Made by a program: the position numbers and the translations under genes
Notes under the pieces: model-generated
The model's database searches: none
What the model saw: only the letters and a program-made list of their open reading frames with translations
Told to the model about the DNA's origin: nothing
Assembly: GCA_001414345.1 (NCBI GenBank)
Contig: LLCB01000679.1
Span: 1-12,894 of the forward strand
Length of the DNA: 12,894 nucleotides
Direction: 5' to 3'
DNA from: Hymenoscyphus infarciens
Lineage: Eukaryota > Ascomycota > Leotiomycetes > Helotiales > Helotiaceae
Shown here: in pieces, positions 1 through 9,321 of the stretch
Layout of the letters: each line of letters starts with the position of its first letter
Numbering within the stretch: position 1 is the stretch's first letter

Positions 1-1
1 G

Positions 2-1000
2 TTCGCTTAACCGTAACCGAGAACGTAACCGAACCTTCTAGACAACACTAGAAAGAACTAGTATAGACTAAGGTTTAAACCTAAAGCCTATTAGTAAGTA
101 AGGTAATTATTACCTAATACTAATAGACTCTAAGTAAATACTAACTATTACTATATACTTAAAACTTATAAAACTCTTATTTAGAAGACGACTATAAAAC
201 TTACTAAGAACTACTTAGAGTCTTAATATAAGTTAAATATAAGTAATATAGCTTTTAAAGATTAATAAGATATAATTAAACTTCTTAATTCCTACTTTTT
301 AACTAGTTATAAGAAAGAGAATACTTAGAATAAATTTTAAGCTTTATAAATAAGTAGAAAGAGTTATATAAGAGAAACTTTTTTAGATTTTAGAGTACGC
401 TTCTTAAGTATAGCTATACTTAGAGAGATACTAGAGTTAGAAAGATTCTATAAGATATAAGATAAGATTATACTATAGCTCTAAAGTAGCTCTACTTTAG
501 CTAATAGAGGTTATAATTATAATTTTAATAAAATAAGAGTAGATCTTTTAGTCTTAGATAAGAAGAAGTACTAAAATATAGAGTTATTTATAACTAGTAC
601 TATAGCTAAACTAATTAGTATAATCTTATTATTTAAAAAGATAAGTACTTTTTGATTTTTACTTAGTTTAACTCTAAAACCCTCTCTACTCTTATATAGA
701 CTTAATTCTATCTCTTAAAAGATTTTATAAACTCTTAGACTATTTTCTACTAGTAAAAAATTAAAAACTATATTAATAGACTAAGTCCTTACTAGTATAA
801 AGTATTTCTATTATAGTAAGTTTAGGTATTTTAAACCTAATTACTCTAATCTTCTTAATATTAATAAAATAGATAATTAATCTAAAGAAGAATAACCTTC
901 TAAAAAGTACTCTAACTCTAAGCTAAGTTAGAAAGAAAACAAAGAGGCTTAGGTAAAAATTCCTTCTTAGGCCTATATAATTATAACCTAACTAGACTTA
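2..1000 (+). pseudogene. gag remnant of element A (5'-truncated)
   Basis: Gag is the structural nucleocapsid-like protein that packages retroelement RNA. The frame starting at base 2 is interrupted only by TAA/TAG. It contains a helical, charged stretch at about 380-480 (around FLDFRVRFLSIAIL) typical of the retrotransposon gag domain. A zinc knuckle of the CX2CX4HX4C type lies at 803-844, but all four ligand positions are now Tyr (TAT/TAC), the RIP product of TGY and CAY codons. No start codon can be assigned: ATG contains TpG and is itself destroyed by RIP, and the true start is probably outside the window. Pol follows in the -1 frame relative to gag, with the junction somewhere between about 900 and 1030. 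Identification rests on the knuckle and its position just before protease. Confidence 0.75.
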
Positions 1001-1029
1001 ATCTTTCTAAGCTTATAAGAGGAAAACAG

Positions 1030-2377
1030 TTCCTTATAAATACTACTCTTAGTATATAGAGATATAGTATTAAATTATAAGCTTTAGTAGATATAAGAGT
1101 AAATAAGTACCTATTTCTAAATTAGCCTTTATCTCTATACTTATCTAAGATAATAGGTTTAAAGATTTAGAGATTACTATATATAGTATCTATTTATAGA
1201 TATAATAATAGTACTAAAAGCTAAATAACTTAGTTTATATAACTATATTTAAATATTAATAAATATTATATCTTTAACTACTTCTTTATTATTTTAGACT
1301 TTAGATAATAAGACTTAATTATTAGTAATAAGTAGTTAAACTATTTTAAAGTCCTTCTTAACCTTTTAAAGAGCTAGATTACTTAGCTAGCTAATTACTC
1401 TCTAACTCTCTACTTTAGTAAGAAGATTCTACTTTTACTTTCTAGTTAGAACTAGAAACCTATTTTAAATTACTAGTTAAATATAAATTAAAGAGAATAT
1501 ACTATCTAGTAATAAGAAAGATATAAAAAGAGTAGACTTATAAATATAACTAAGCTATTACTCTTATCTATAATAATAACTCCTCTTAAAACTTTAACCT
1601 CTAACTCTAGTCTAAAGCTCTTTTAAACTACTAGTATAGTTTTAAAAAACTAGACTTTATACTCTTTTATTAGTAAAATAAGCATAAACGCTATATACTT
1701 TAATATAAAATAACCTAACTTAGAATTTTATATAACTAGTATCTATAAGCTAGATTAGATTATTAATAAAAGATTAACCTCTCTTTAAGACGATAATAAT
1801 ATAAGAGCTCTAATATAGGCTCGACTTCTAAAATGTTATTCTTTTTATAAAGACGTATTCTTAAAAGTAGCTTCTAATAAGCTCTCTTCTTATTATAAAT
1901 ATAACTATAAGATTACTTTAAATAAACTACTTTCTAACTTCTTTTTACCTCTATATTAATAGTTAATTATAGAGCTTAAAGCTATAAAGGAGTATTTTAT
2001 AAAGAATCTAGATAAGAGGTTTATTATTAATAGTAATAGCTCTTTTACCTTTCTAGTACTCTTTATTAAAAAGGCTAATAGTAATAAGTTATAGTTCTAT
2101 ATTAATTATAAAAAGCTTAATACTCTAATCTAAAACAATTCTTACTTAATCTCTTAAATTAATAAGCTCCTTTTAAGAATAAGAATAGCTAAAATCTTTA
2201 CTAAGTTAGATATAAGATAAGCTTTCTATTATATTTAAATAGATCTTATCTTAGAAGAGATAACTATATTTAGAACTAGGTATAGTATATATAAATATAA
2301 AGTTCTTCTTTTTAGACTCTATAATAGCTTTACTATCTATTAACGCTATATAAATAATATCTTAATTAATTACCTAG
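1030..2377 (+). pseudogene. pol of element A, first part: protease and N-terminal half of reverse transcriptase
   Basis: This is the first part of the polyprotein, in the frame where 1081 starts a codon. Aspartic protease: codons 1081-1101 read ALVDIRV, the RIP-altered form of an ALVD(S/T)GA active site; the Asp at 1090-1092 survives but Thr and Gly are lost. Near 1290-1330 a decayed form of the D-G-x-H-D-L-I-I-G segment closes the domain. Reverse transcriptase is very clear from about 1972 (ELKAIKEYFIKNLDKRF), through the catalytic Asp in TKLDI at 2200-2214, to QRYINNIL at 2341-2364. The reading stops exactly at the insertion of element B after CTA-G. In-frame TAA/TAG codons fall where the family has Gln, Trp or Arg. 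It continues at 8172 in the same frame. Confidence 0.92.
2373..2377 (+). repeat. Target-site duplication CCTAG, left copy
   Basis: CCTAG lies immediately before the TG of element B's 5' LTR and is repeated at 8172-8176. It is part of element A's reverse-transcriptase coding sequence, and the sibling RT in element B has the same stretch uninterrupted at about 5413-5425. Confidence 0.93.
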
Positions 2378-2386
2378 TGTAATAGT

Positions 2387-2417
2387 CCTAGTTATATACG
2401 TCACTTACGTAACTAGG
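2387..2417. repeat. 12-bp inverted repeat in the LTR (hairpin or regulatory palindrome)
   Basis: The left arm is CCTAGTTATATA (2387-2398), the right arm TACGTAACTAGG (2406-2417), with the 7-base spacer cgtcact. The arms match except where the left arm's expected ACGTA core appears as RIP-type ATATA. The same structure is at 7990-8020 and, on the minus strand, in element C's LTR. It lies upstream of the LTR's TATA-like stretch, so an activator-binding palindrome or an RNA hairpin in the terminal repeat are both possible. Confidence 0.6.
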
Positions 2418-2424
2418 TTGTCCT

Positions 2425-2446
2425 AAGGCTTTACTAAGGCTTTACT
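2425..2446 (+). repeat. 11-bp tandem duplication inside the LTR
   Basis: AAGGCTTTACT occurs twice back to back (2425-2435, 2436-2446). The 3' LTR and element C's LTR carry the same pair with RIP-type differences (second unit AAGGCTTCGCT or AAGGCTTTGCT). The duplication therefore predates the divergence of these copies and belongs to the LTR family. Confidence 0.7.
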
Positions 2447-2449
2447 TAA

Positions 2450-2464
2450 TATATATAAATAAAG
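2450..2464 (+). promoter_or_regulatory. Putative LTR promoter TATA stretch (and AATAAA)
   Basis: TATATATAAATAAAG lies in the middle of the 191-bp LTR and is unchanged in the 3' LTR (8053-8067) and, on the minus strand, in element C (about 11954-11968). Position and sequence suit the TATA box that would define the U3/R boundary; the embedded AATAAA could serve polyadenylation in the 3' LTR. In an A+T-rich setting the match alone is weak. Its invariance among three otherwise mutated LTRs is partly explained by its lack of RIP-sensitive C or G. Confidence 0.4.
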
Positions 2465-2568
2465 CTAGAGTACTTATACTTTTTACTTTTCTCTTTAGTT
2501 TAGTTTTCCTTAATATTAAGTACTATTCTATAAGTACTCTCTTTATATATTTATAAAGAGCTATTATA

Positions 2569-2821
2569 CTAAAATTAAACTCTCTCTCTTTATCTAGAAA
2601 GGCTTTTATTAATATTTTAATAATAATATATATATTTACTTATATTAAATCTATTAAATTTACTATTCTCTTTTATAAAGCTTAACTTATTTATATTAAG
2701 TAGTAGGGTCTAGCGTTCTTCTATTAGCTACGTCGAGTCTTTTAAAAGTAACCTATTAACTTAAGAACTATTTTACTCTACTTTAGAGTTAGTAGAGCTA
2801 ATCTCTCTTCTCTCTTCTATT
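2569..2821 (+). other. 5' untranslated leader of element B
   Basis: This is the 253 bp between the 5' LTR and the first part of gag that reads sensibly. It should contain the primer-binding site, normally just inside the LTR, but the sequence there (ctaaaattaaac) shows no recognisable tRNA complement. RIP may have erased the usual TGG, or priming may be of another kind. No gene is seen. The gag start codon cannot be placed because ATG codons are destroyed. Confidence 0.5.
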
Positions 2822-3990
2822 AATATTATATCTTAATCTAGCTTAAGAACTCGATCTACTAAAACATATATACTAGCTATTACTATACTACTACTACCTC
2901 CTCCTACTAAGATAACTACTAGTTCCTTATAATATAAGATCTCTAAATTACCTCTACCTAACTCTACTTTATAATAAATCCTTAAAGTAATAATCTTATT
3001 AATAAGTAAAGTTTATAAACTTAAAGTAAATACTTTAAATATAGCTAGTACTTCTTATTAATATACCTCTACTTAGTTATAAACTCTTAATATAACTTAT
3101 TTCTCTTTTATAGTTCTATTATTAAAGAAGATAAGTAGAATAGCTAATCTTTACTAATTTATTATAAAAGATAAATTTACTTATATAACCTAGGAAACTA
3201 AAATTATAATAAAGTTTTTTATTAATACTAACTACTTTAAGTCTAAGAAAGTAAGAATAAATTTAATCTACTACTATACTTCTAAAAGAGCTTAAAACTA
3301 TATTTACTTAAAATATAAGTTTAATACTATAGATTAGTTTAATAGCTATAAAGAGATATTAACTTACTTTTAAAATATTACTATTAGCTTTTATATATAC
3401 TAAGAAGCTTATATCTAATATTAAAACCTTATTATATTAAAAATAAAAACTTTCTATAACTTCTATACTAAGTTCTAATAACTTATAAATAAAGCTAAAG
3501 TTCTCTAATAAAACTAGGTAAAAGACTTATAGAATAAGTTAACCTCTATACTATACTAATCTCTTATTATTACTAAGTTCTAAGCTAAAAGAGATATAAA
3601 CTCCTTTTATAATCTTATAAATAGTATTAATAGTAATCTCTAAAAACTTACTTCTTAAAGAGTATAAGTAATAAACTTTCCTTCTACTTTAAACTAGTAT
3701 ATACCTACTTCTACGTCTACTAGCCCTTCTTCCTTTATAGCCTCTTTTATCTCTCTTAGATATCTTAATACCTCTACTATAAATAACTACTTAACTCTAG
3801 AACTATTAGATAAGTACTTTAACTATAATAAGCCTAGTTATTATATTAAGGATTATTTAAAGTTAAGGATATATAGAGTTAATCTTAAAGAGCTTAAAAA
3901 AGAAGATACTAGCTTAAAGTTAGGAAATAAAGAAGTTTAAAAGAAGACTTCTTCTTAAGTAAATATAAGATTAATCTCTTTAAAATTAAT
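2822..3990 (+). pseudogene. gag of element B
   Basis: This is the gag structural protein, read in the frame where 3812 starts a codon; stops are TAA/TAG only. After a Thr/Pro-rich N-terminus (about 2850-2930) comes a gag core at about 3150-3560, including KTFYNFYTKF, which resembles the conserved gag helix segment. A CX2CX4HX4C zinc knuckle lies at 3815-3856 with all four ligands changed to Tyr, exactly as in element A. A Lys/Glu-rich tail follows (around 3880-3940). Pol continues in the -1 frame. The limits given are approximate: the start is undetermined and the end lies within the overlap with pol. The knuckle, the core segment and the place between LTR and protease make the identification sound. 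Confidence 0.8.
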
Positions 3991-5930
3991 CTATAGTTAT
4001 TAATTAATAGAAAAGTATTTACTTTACCTAGTATAATAACTATTAATAGATTTAGTATATAAACTACTACTTTTAGTAATCTTAAAGTAAATACCTTTTC
4101 TTTTATAAATATATAACTTAGTTATAATCTTATAAAGTTTTATAGTTTAAAAACTAAAAGACTTTCTACCTCTATTAAGATTTATAGATATAATAGAGAA
4201 ATTAAGAGTAAAGCTATATATTATCTCCTTTTAAATTATAGCTTAAATAATTATAAATTCTTTAATATACTATTTATCTTCTTAGACTTAAGTCTATATA
4301 ATATTATCCTTAGCTAGAGGTTTTTTAAGTACTTTTATATTAATATTAATATAACTTATTAAAAACTACTCTAGTCTAATAACTTTAAGCCTTACTTCTC
4401 TATCTAATAGCTAACTCCTCTCTCTTAAGACGTTATATAACTAAAAGATACTATACTCTCTTACTAGAATAAAGCTAATACTTATAACTAAGCTATAGAA
4501 ATAGACGAATAGCGCTAATAAGATAGACGACTCTTAGAGCTTATAGATTACTTTAAAATTAATACTATAACCTTAACTAGTTATACCTTAACTATATATA
4601 GTAGAGGAGGTTATAAGTTCTTAATATAAGTATAATACTAGGTTATAAAGAAAGAACTTAAGAGTATTATTAAGAAGGTACTTACTCTAGTATACTATTA
4701 GAAACTCTTTATCTTAAAGAAGTTAAACTCTATTATTAATATTTTAGCTATTTTAACTATAAGAATATATTATTACTTATACTAAAAGAATAGTAAGATG
4801 TTTACTATAAGTATATATAAAATTAATACTATTATAGCTAATTAAGAGCTAGATATAGCTACTAATATTACTCTTTCTAATAAGTACTAGGACTTTAAAG
4901 AGGTATTTTCTAAAGCTATCTTAGACACTCTTTTACTTTACTAATACTATAACTATAAGATTAATCTTAAAGATCTAAATACTTTTAGATATTCCCTTTT
5001 ATATAAGATATTTATAGAAGAGTTATTAGTTATAAAGGAATCTATCTTAAAGAATCTCTATAAAGGGTTTATTAAATATAGCTAGTATCTCTTTACTACT
5101 CTTATTCTATTTATAAAGAAAGTAGATAAAAGACTACGTTTCTATATTAACTTCTAAAAACTTAATAATCTTACTTAAAAGAACTACTATCTATTACCTC
5201 TAATTAATAAAATACTTATATATATTAGTTAAGCTTATATTTTTACTAAGCTAGATATCTAATAAGCCTTCTACTATATATAAATAGATCTAGATACTAA
5301 AGAATTAACTACTTTTTATACTTATTATAGAATATATAAGTATAAGGTTCTACTATTTAGTCTAATAAATAGTCTATCTACTTACTAACGTTATATAAAT
5401 AATATCTTATTTAACTATTTAGATAACTTTTACTCTACTTATTTAGATAATATTCTTATCTACTTATTAAATATCTTTAAATATAAAGAGTATATATAAA
5501 AAGTCTTTTAATATCTTAAGAATACTAGGTTATAGGTTAATATTAAGAAGTATAAGTTTAATATTAAAAAGATAAAATATCTTAGGTTTATTATTAGTAC
5601 TAATAGGATTAAAGTAGACCTTAAAAAGGTTTTAGTAGTATAGAAATAGTAAGCTTTAAAGATAGTAAAAGATGTTTAAAGCTTTCTTAGTTTTTATAAC
5701 TTCTATTAAAGGTTTATCTAGAACTATAATATAATTATAAAGCTCTTAGTATATCTAATATAGAATAATATACCTTTTAATTTTAATAAAAAGTACTAAG
5801 AAGTATTTAAAAACTTAAAAGTAGTACTTACCTCTATACTAATCCTCTACTACTACTCTTTTAACCTCTCTATTATAATTAAAATAGACGTTTTAAATAG
5901 AATTATTACTAGAGTATTAAGATAAAAAAA
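3961..5930 (+). pseudogene. pol of element B, part 1: protease, reverse transcriptase, start of RNase H
   Basis: Read in the frame where 4039 starts a codon. The protease is the weakest call: LLINRKVFTLPSIITINRFS at about 4000-4056 has Asn where the catalytic Asp should be. A decayed LDLGLHDIIL-type segment (LDLSLYNIIL) near 4285-4315 and a following GRRWF-like stretch support it. Reverse transcriptase is unmistakable from about 5030. The first catalytic Asp is in TKLDI (5245-5259). QRYINNILFNYLDNFYSTY runs up to the YxDD box at 5440-5451, which reads YLDN, so the second catalytic Asp is lost. RNase H begins near 5880 (IKIDVLNRIITRVL for a DASDGIIAGVL-type block). The frame is lost at an A7 run, 5924-5930, and resumes one frame over. 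Confidence 0.9.
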
Positions 5931-6710
5931 TAGGCTAATAGAGAATAGTACTCTATAGTTTACTTTAGTAAGACTATATCTCTAGCTAAGTATAATTATA
6001 AAATATATAATAAAAAGCTACTTATTATTATATATTTACTTATAAAATAGAGACTAGAACTATAAAGTACTTATTTAAAGATCTATATTTATACTAATTA
6101 TAAGATGTTTAAGTACTTTATAAGTACTAAGTAACTTACTACTTATTAAGTAAGGTAAGCTAAAGCCTTAGCTAAGTACTATTTTATTATTATATTTTAT
6201 TTAAAGTATAAAAATAAGAAAATAGATACTTTAACTTATAAAGTAAATAAGATATACTTATAAAAGGAACTTAAAAAGTAGTACTAAACCTATATACTCT
6301 TAATAAAAGAATAAGTTAATATAGAAGTATTTAAAGACTTAAAAGTTAAAATAAGCTTAATTATACTAACTCTAGTTAATAAAGACTACTTCTAAGAATT
6401 ATTTATACTTTTAGAATAAATCTACTAAGTAAATAAAGATATTATAATACTTTAAGTTATATAAACATAAGCTAAAACTAATACTAATTCCTTATATACC
6501 TTAGAAGAAGGCCTTTTACTTTACTAAGACTACTTAGTAGTACTAGATATAGATATACTAAAAATAAACCTAATTTATAAGACTTATAATTAGATACTTT
6601 TAGCTTATCTAAAGAGAGATAAGATCTACTAGATTCTATATTTAAGATATATCTAGTAAAATATAAAAGCTAATATTATAAAATATATATAAAACTACTA
6701 AAGTAGACAT
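5931..6710 (+). pseudogene. pol of element B, part 2 (shifted frame): RNase H end and integrase zinc domain
   Basis: Here the sensible reading moves to the frame where 5967 starts a codon. VYFSKTISLAKYNY at about 5958-5999 continues RNase H with its SKT and N-Y-E-I-like block. A TNYKMFKYF block (decayed TDHKNLEYF) and KKIDTLT (for the terminal ADALTR-type Asp) follow. After a linker comes LEEGLLLYQDYLVV at about 6501-6542 and a decayed H2C2 zinc domain to about 6705, with YNQILLAYLKRDKIYQIL for H-D-Q-I-x-A-H-P-x-R-D-K-T. Restoring one A to the homopolymer at 5924-5930 would join this segment to part 1. The return to the original frame occurs somewhere around 6690-6715, inside the Cys pair, but I cannot place that indel exactly. 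Confidence 0.82.
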
Positions 6711-7782
6711 TTCTTAAAATAAAATACTTAGCTACCTATACCTACTCTTAGTACTACTATATATATAATAATATATAGCTATAGATTTTAAGTCTTTTCT
6801 AGTTAATAAGTATAGTTATAATAATATATTTATAGTAATAGACTACTTATCTAAGTAGTCTATTTTAATACTCTATTATAAGAATATTACTTCTAAATAG
6901 ATAATAAGGTTATATATTAAACACGTTTTATAATACTATAAAATTCTAGAAAATATAATATTAGATAGAGGCCTTTACTTTATTACTACGTTCTAAAAGG
7001 AGTTTACTTAAATCCTAGGTATTTAACTTTAACTCTCTACTATAAACTATACTTAAACTAATAGCTAGACTAAGATTATAAATTAATACCTTAATTAGTA
7101 CTTATAGCTATATATTAATTATTATTATACTAATTAGTCTAAGATTATTCTAATAATAAACTATATATAGTTAGTATTACCTTATAATACTATTAGAATA
7201 TTACTTTTTAAGTTATAAAAGAGATATATACTAAGAACCTCGTTTAACTAGTAAATACTAGAACTAGCTAATATAAAAGAATAGCTATTATAAAAAGAGG
7301 CTATAATAGTTATAAAGATAATCTAAAAAGTCTTAGACGTTAGCTAAGTAAATATATTAAAAGCTTAATAAAAGAAGGAATAAAATATAAATAAATATAA
7401 ATAAGATGTTAATTTTAGAGTAAGAGATATAATCTTTATTATAATAAAGAACTAGGTAACTTAATAACTAAACTAAAAGCTAAACTACTAGATAACTAGC
7501 TCTTTTAAGATTCTTAAGAAAGTAGGTTCTACTTTCTAATTATAACTACTAGCTTTTATTAAAGTTTACTCTATCTTTACTTCTAAGAAGTTATATAAGG
7601 CTATAAACGATCTCTTACTAGGATAGGTAGTTATACTACCTCTACTAATTATTATAAACAAAGAAGAGGAATAGAAGGTCGAAGAAATACTAGCTAGTAA
7701 GAAGAGATAGTAGTCTCTCTATTACTAAATTAAGTAGAAAGGCTATAATAAAGACTTTAATTAGTATCTAGCTTAAGAACTA
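6711..7782 (+). pseudogene. pol of element B, part 3: integrase core, GPY/F module, chromodomain
   Basis: Back in the first pol frame. The integrase core runs from about 6780 (IAIDFKSFLVNKYSYNN). The catalytic Asp of IDYLSK (6841-6843) and the Asp of LDRG (6964-6966) survive, but the Glu of the TDGQTE-type block is Lys (7072-7074). The core is followed by the family's QYLNQYL segment. The GPY/F module is at about 7500-7600 (SFKILKKVGSTF, KVYSIFTSKKL). A chromodomain at about 7660-7782 begins EEE-stop-KVEEILASKKR, the RIP form of EEEWKVEEIL, and contains KGYNKDFNQYLA, the decayed form of the KWKGYxxDPxW block. A two-base TA expansion at about 7783-7795 then shifts the frame. Confidence 0.9.
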
Positions 7783-7795
7783 ATATATATATATT

Positions 7796-7982
7796 ATAAC
7801 TAATAAAGAGGTTCTATTCAGAGAAGCTAAAGATAACTAGTTCTCTAGAAGCTCTTCTACTATAGAAAGTAGTATATAAGGCTAGAAAGGAGAATTATAA
7901 TAAGCTAGAGGTTAATACTCCTATATTAAAGAAGGATAAAGCTACTTAGTTATAAGAGGCTTATTTAAAAGAGGGAGTAGTA
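7796..7982 (+). pseudogene. pol C-terminal tail of element B, reaching the 3' LTR
   Basis: This reads in the frame where 7821 starts a codon: KRFYSEKLK, the decayed form of the F-H-x-x-x-P segment after the chromodomain, then a Lys/Glu-rich tail to the LTR edge. It is out of frame with the chromodomain because B has two extra bases in a TA run. Element C lacks them and keeps chromodomain and tail in one frame. The tail runs through the polypurine tract and its first stops lie in the LTR's own first bases. Confidence 0.65.
7967..7976 (+). promoter_or_regulatory. Polypurine tract of element B
   Basis: AAAAGAGGGA lies four bases before the 3' LTR, where plus-strand DNA synthesis is primed in LTR retrotransposons. 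The equivalent in element C (minus strand, just right of 12040) is AAAAGAGAGG, one base shorter to the LTR. Confidence 0.7.
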
Positions 7983-8171
7983 TAATAGTCCTAGTTATAT
8001 ACGTTACTTATATAACTAGGTTATTCTAAGGCTTTACTAAGGCTTCGCTTAATATATATAAATAAAGCTAGAGTATCTATACTCTTCGCTTTTCTCTTTA
8101 GTTTAGTTTTCCTTAATATTAGATACTATTCTATAAGCACTCTCTTTATATATTTATAGAGAGCTATTATA
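7981..8171 (+). repeat. 3' LTR of element B
   Basis: This 191-bp partner of the LTR at 2378 begins TATAATAG (TG changed to TA by RIP) and ends CTATTATA. It keeps CpG at LTR positions 66-67 and 107-108, where the 5' LTR has TpA. The 5' LTR keeps CpG at positions 31-32, where this copy has TpA. Each LTR has therefore been mutated independently since insertion. The outer half of the CCTAG duplication follows directly. Confidence 0.95.
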
Positions 8172-8176
8172 CCTAG
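8172..8176 (+). repeat. Target-site duplication CCTAG, right copy
   Basis: CCTAG lies immediately after element B's 3' LTR and matches 2373-2377. Joining the flanks through one copy gives an unbroken RT reading with Asp-Asn-Phe next. This proves that B inserted into A rather than lying beside it. Confidence 0.93.
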
Positions 8177-9321
8177 ATAACTTTTATATTACTTACTTAG
8201 ATAATATTTTAATTTATTTAGATACTATTAAAGAATATAAGAAATAGATTAAGAAGGTTCTAAATTAGCTTTAAGAAGCTAGACTCTAAGTAGATATTAA
8301 GAAAAGTAAATTTAGTATTATTAGAGTTAAATACTTAGGATTTATCTTAACTATGAAAAGACTTAAAGTTAATCTTAAAAAGATAGAACCTTTATAGAAC
8401 TAAGTTTAACTTACTACTATAATAGGTATAAAGTCTTATTTAAGGTTTATAGGATTTTATAGATAATTTATTAAAGGTTATACTAAAATTACTAAACTCT
8501 TAACTATAATAATATACTCTTTAAAGGCTTTTCTATAAATACTTAAATATAATAAAGTTTTTAAAGTATTAAAGACTAGGCTACTTACTATATAAACCTT
8601 ATACTACTTTAACTCTAATTATAATATAAAGGTAGAAATAGACTCCTTAGAAGAAGTAATAGTTAGTATATTCTTATAATAATATAATAGCTTTTAGTAC
8701 TTTATTAGGTTCTACTTATACGTCTTAGTTAGTTATAAATCGAACTAGAAGATCTATAATAAAGAACTATCTACTATTATAGAAGCTTTTAAGAAATAGT
8801 ACTCTAAACTTATATTATATTAGAAGTGTATTAATATATATTTAGACTATAAATTATTAGAATACTTTATAATAATAAGGCTACTTATAGCTAAGTATGT
8901 CTAATAAATAGAGTTTTTATTAGATTTTAACTTTTAGATCTAATTTATATCTAAGAAGAGTAATTAAAAAGCAGATATATTAACCTAATATAAATAAGAC
9001 TTAAAAACTTATAATTAAGCTAAATTAGATAGTTACTTATATACTCTCTTAGAATCTAATTAGTTAGACCTCTAAATTAATATTAAACTTGTTTAAATCT
9101 TTTTATAAGAATAGTTTATATCTCTTAATATAATAGACGTTATTCTAGAGTTAAGTTTAAATATAATTTAGAAGTTAAAAGAAGATAACTTATACTCTTT
9201 TTAGAAAGAATATTAGAAACTCTTAGATAAATACTCTATTTTATTAGATAATTTACTTCTTTTTAAGAATTAACTTTATATTTAAAGAAATACTAAACTT
9301 TATATAAAGCTAATCTAAGAA

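Larger units (their letters stand above)
2378..2568 (+). repeat. 5' LTR of element B
   Basis: The 191-bp long terminal repeat begins TGTAATAG and ends CTATTATA. It aligns without gaps to 7981-8171. The two differ at 17 positions (LTR positions 2, 25, 31, 32, 43, 45, 66, 67, 96, 97, 104, 107, 108, 142, 143, 158, 179), every one a transition. It keeps the original TG start that the 3' copy has lost, and it contains an inverted repeat, an 11-bp tandem duplication and a TATA-like stretch. Confidence 0.95.
2378..8171 (+). mobile_element. Element B: full-length RIP-mutated Ty3/gypsy chromovirus (5794 bp)
   Basis: This is a complete LTR retrotransposon nested in element A. It begins TGTAATAG and ends CTATTATA (RIP form of CTATTACA). 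It has two 191-bp LTRs, a purine-rich tract just before the 3' LTR, and gag-pol between them. CCTAG directly precedes and directly follows it, the 5-bp target duplication expected of a Ty3/gypsy integrase. Its proteins belong to the same broad chromovirus group as A but differ clearly. Unlike A, its pol frame is broken by about three small indels as well as by RIP stops. A related copy, C, sits at the right edge of the window on the other strand. The element is non-functional: reverse transcriptase, integrase and nucleocapsid motifs have all lost key residues. Confidence 0.95.

Noticed and set aside
2378..2568. CRISPR-like or spaced direct repeats from the three 191-bp copies
   Set aside because: They are LTRs: TG...CA ends, target duplication, polypurine tract and gag-pol between them.
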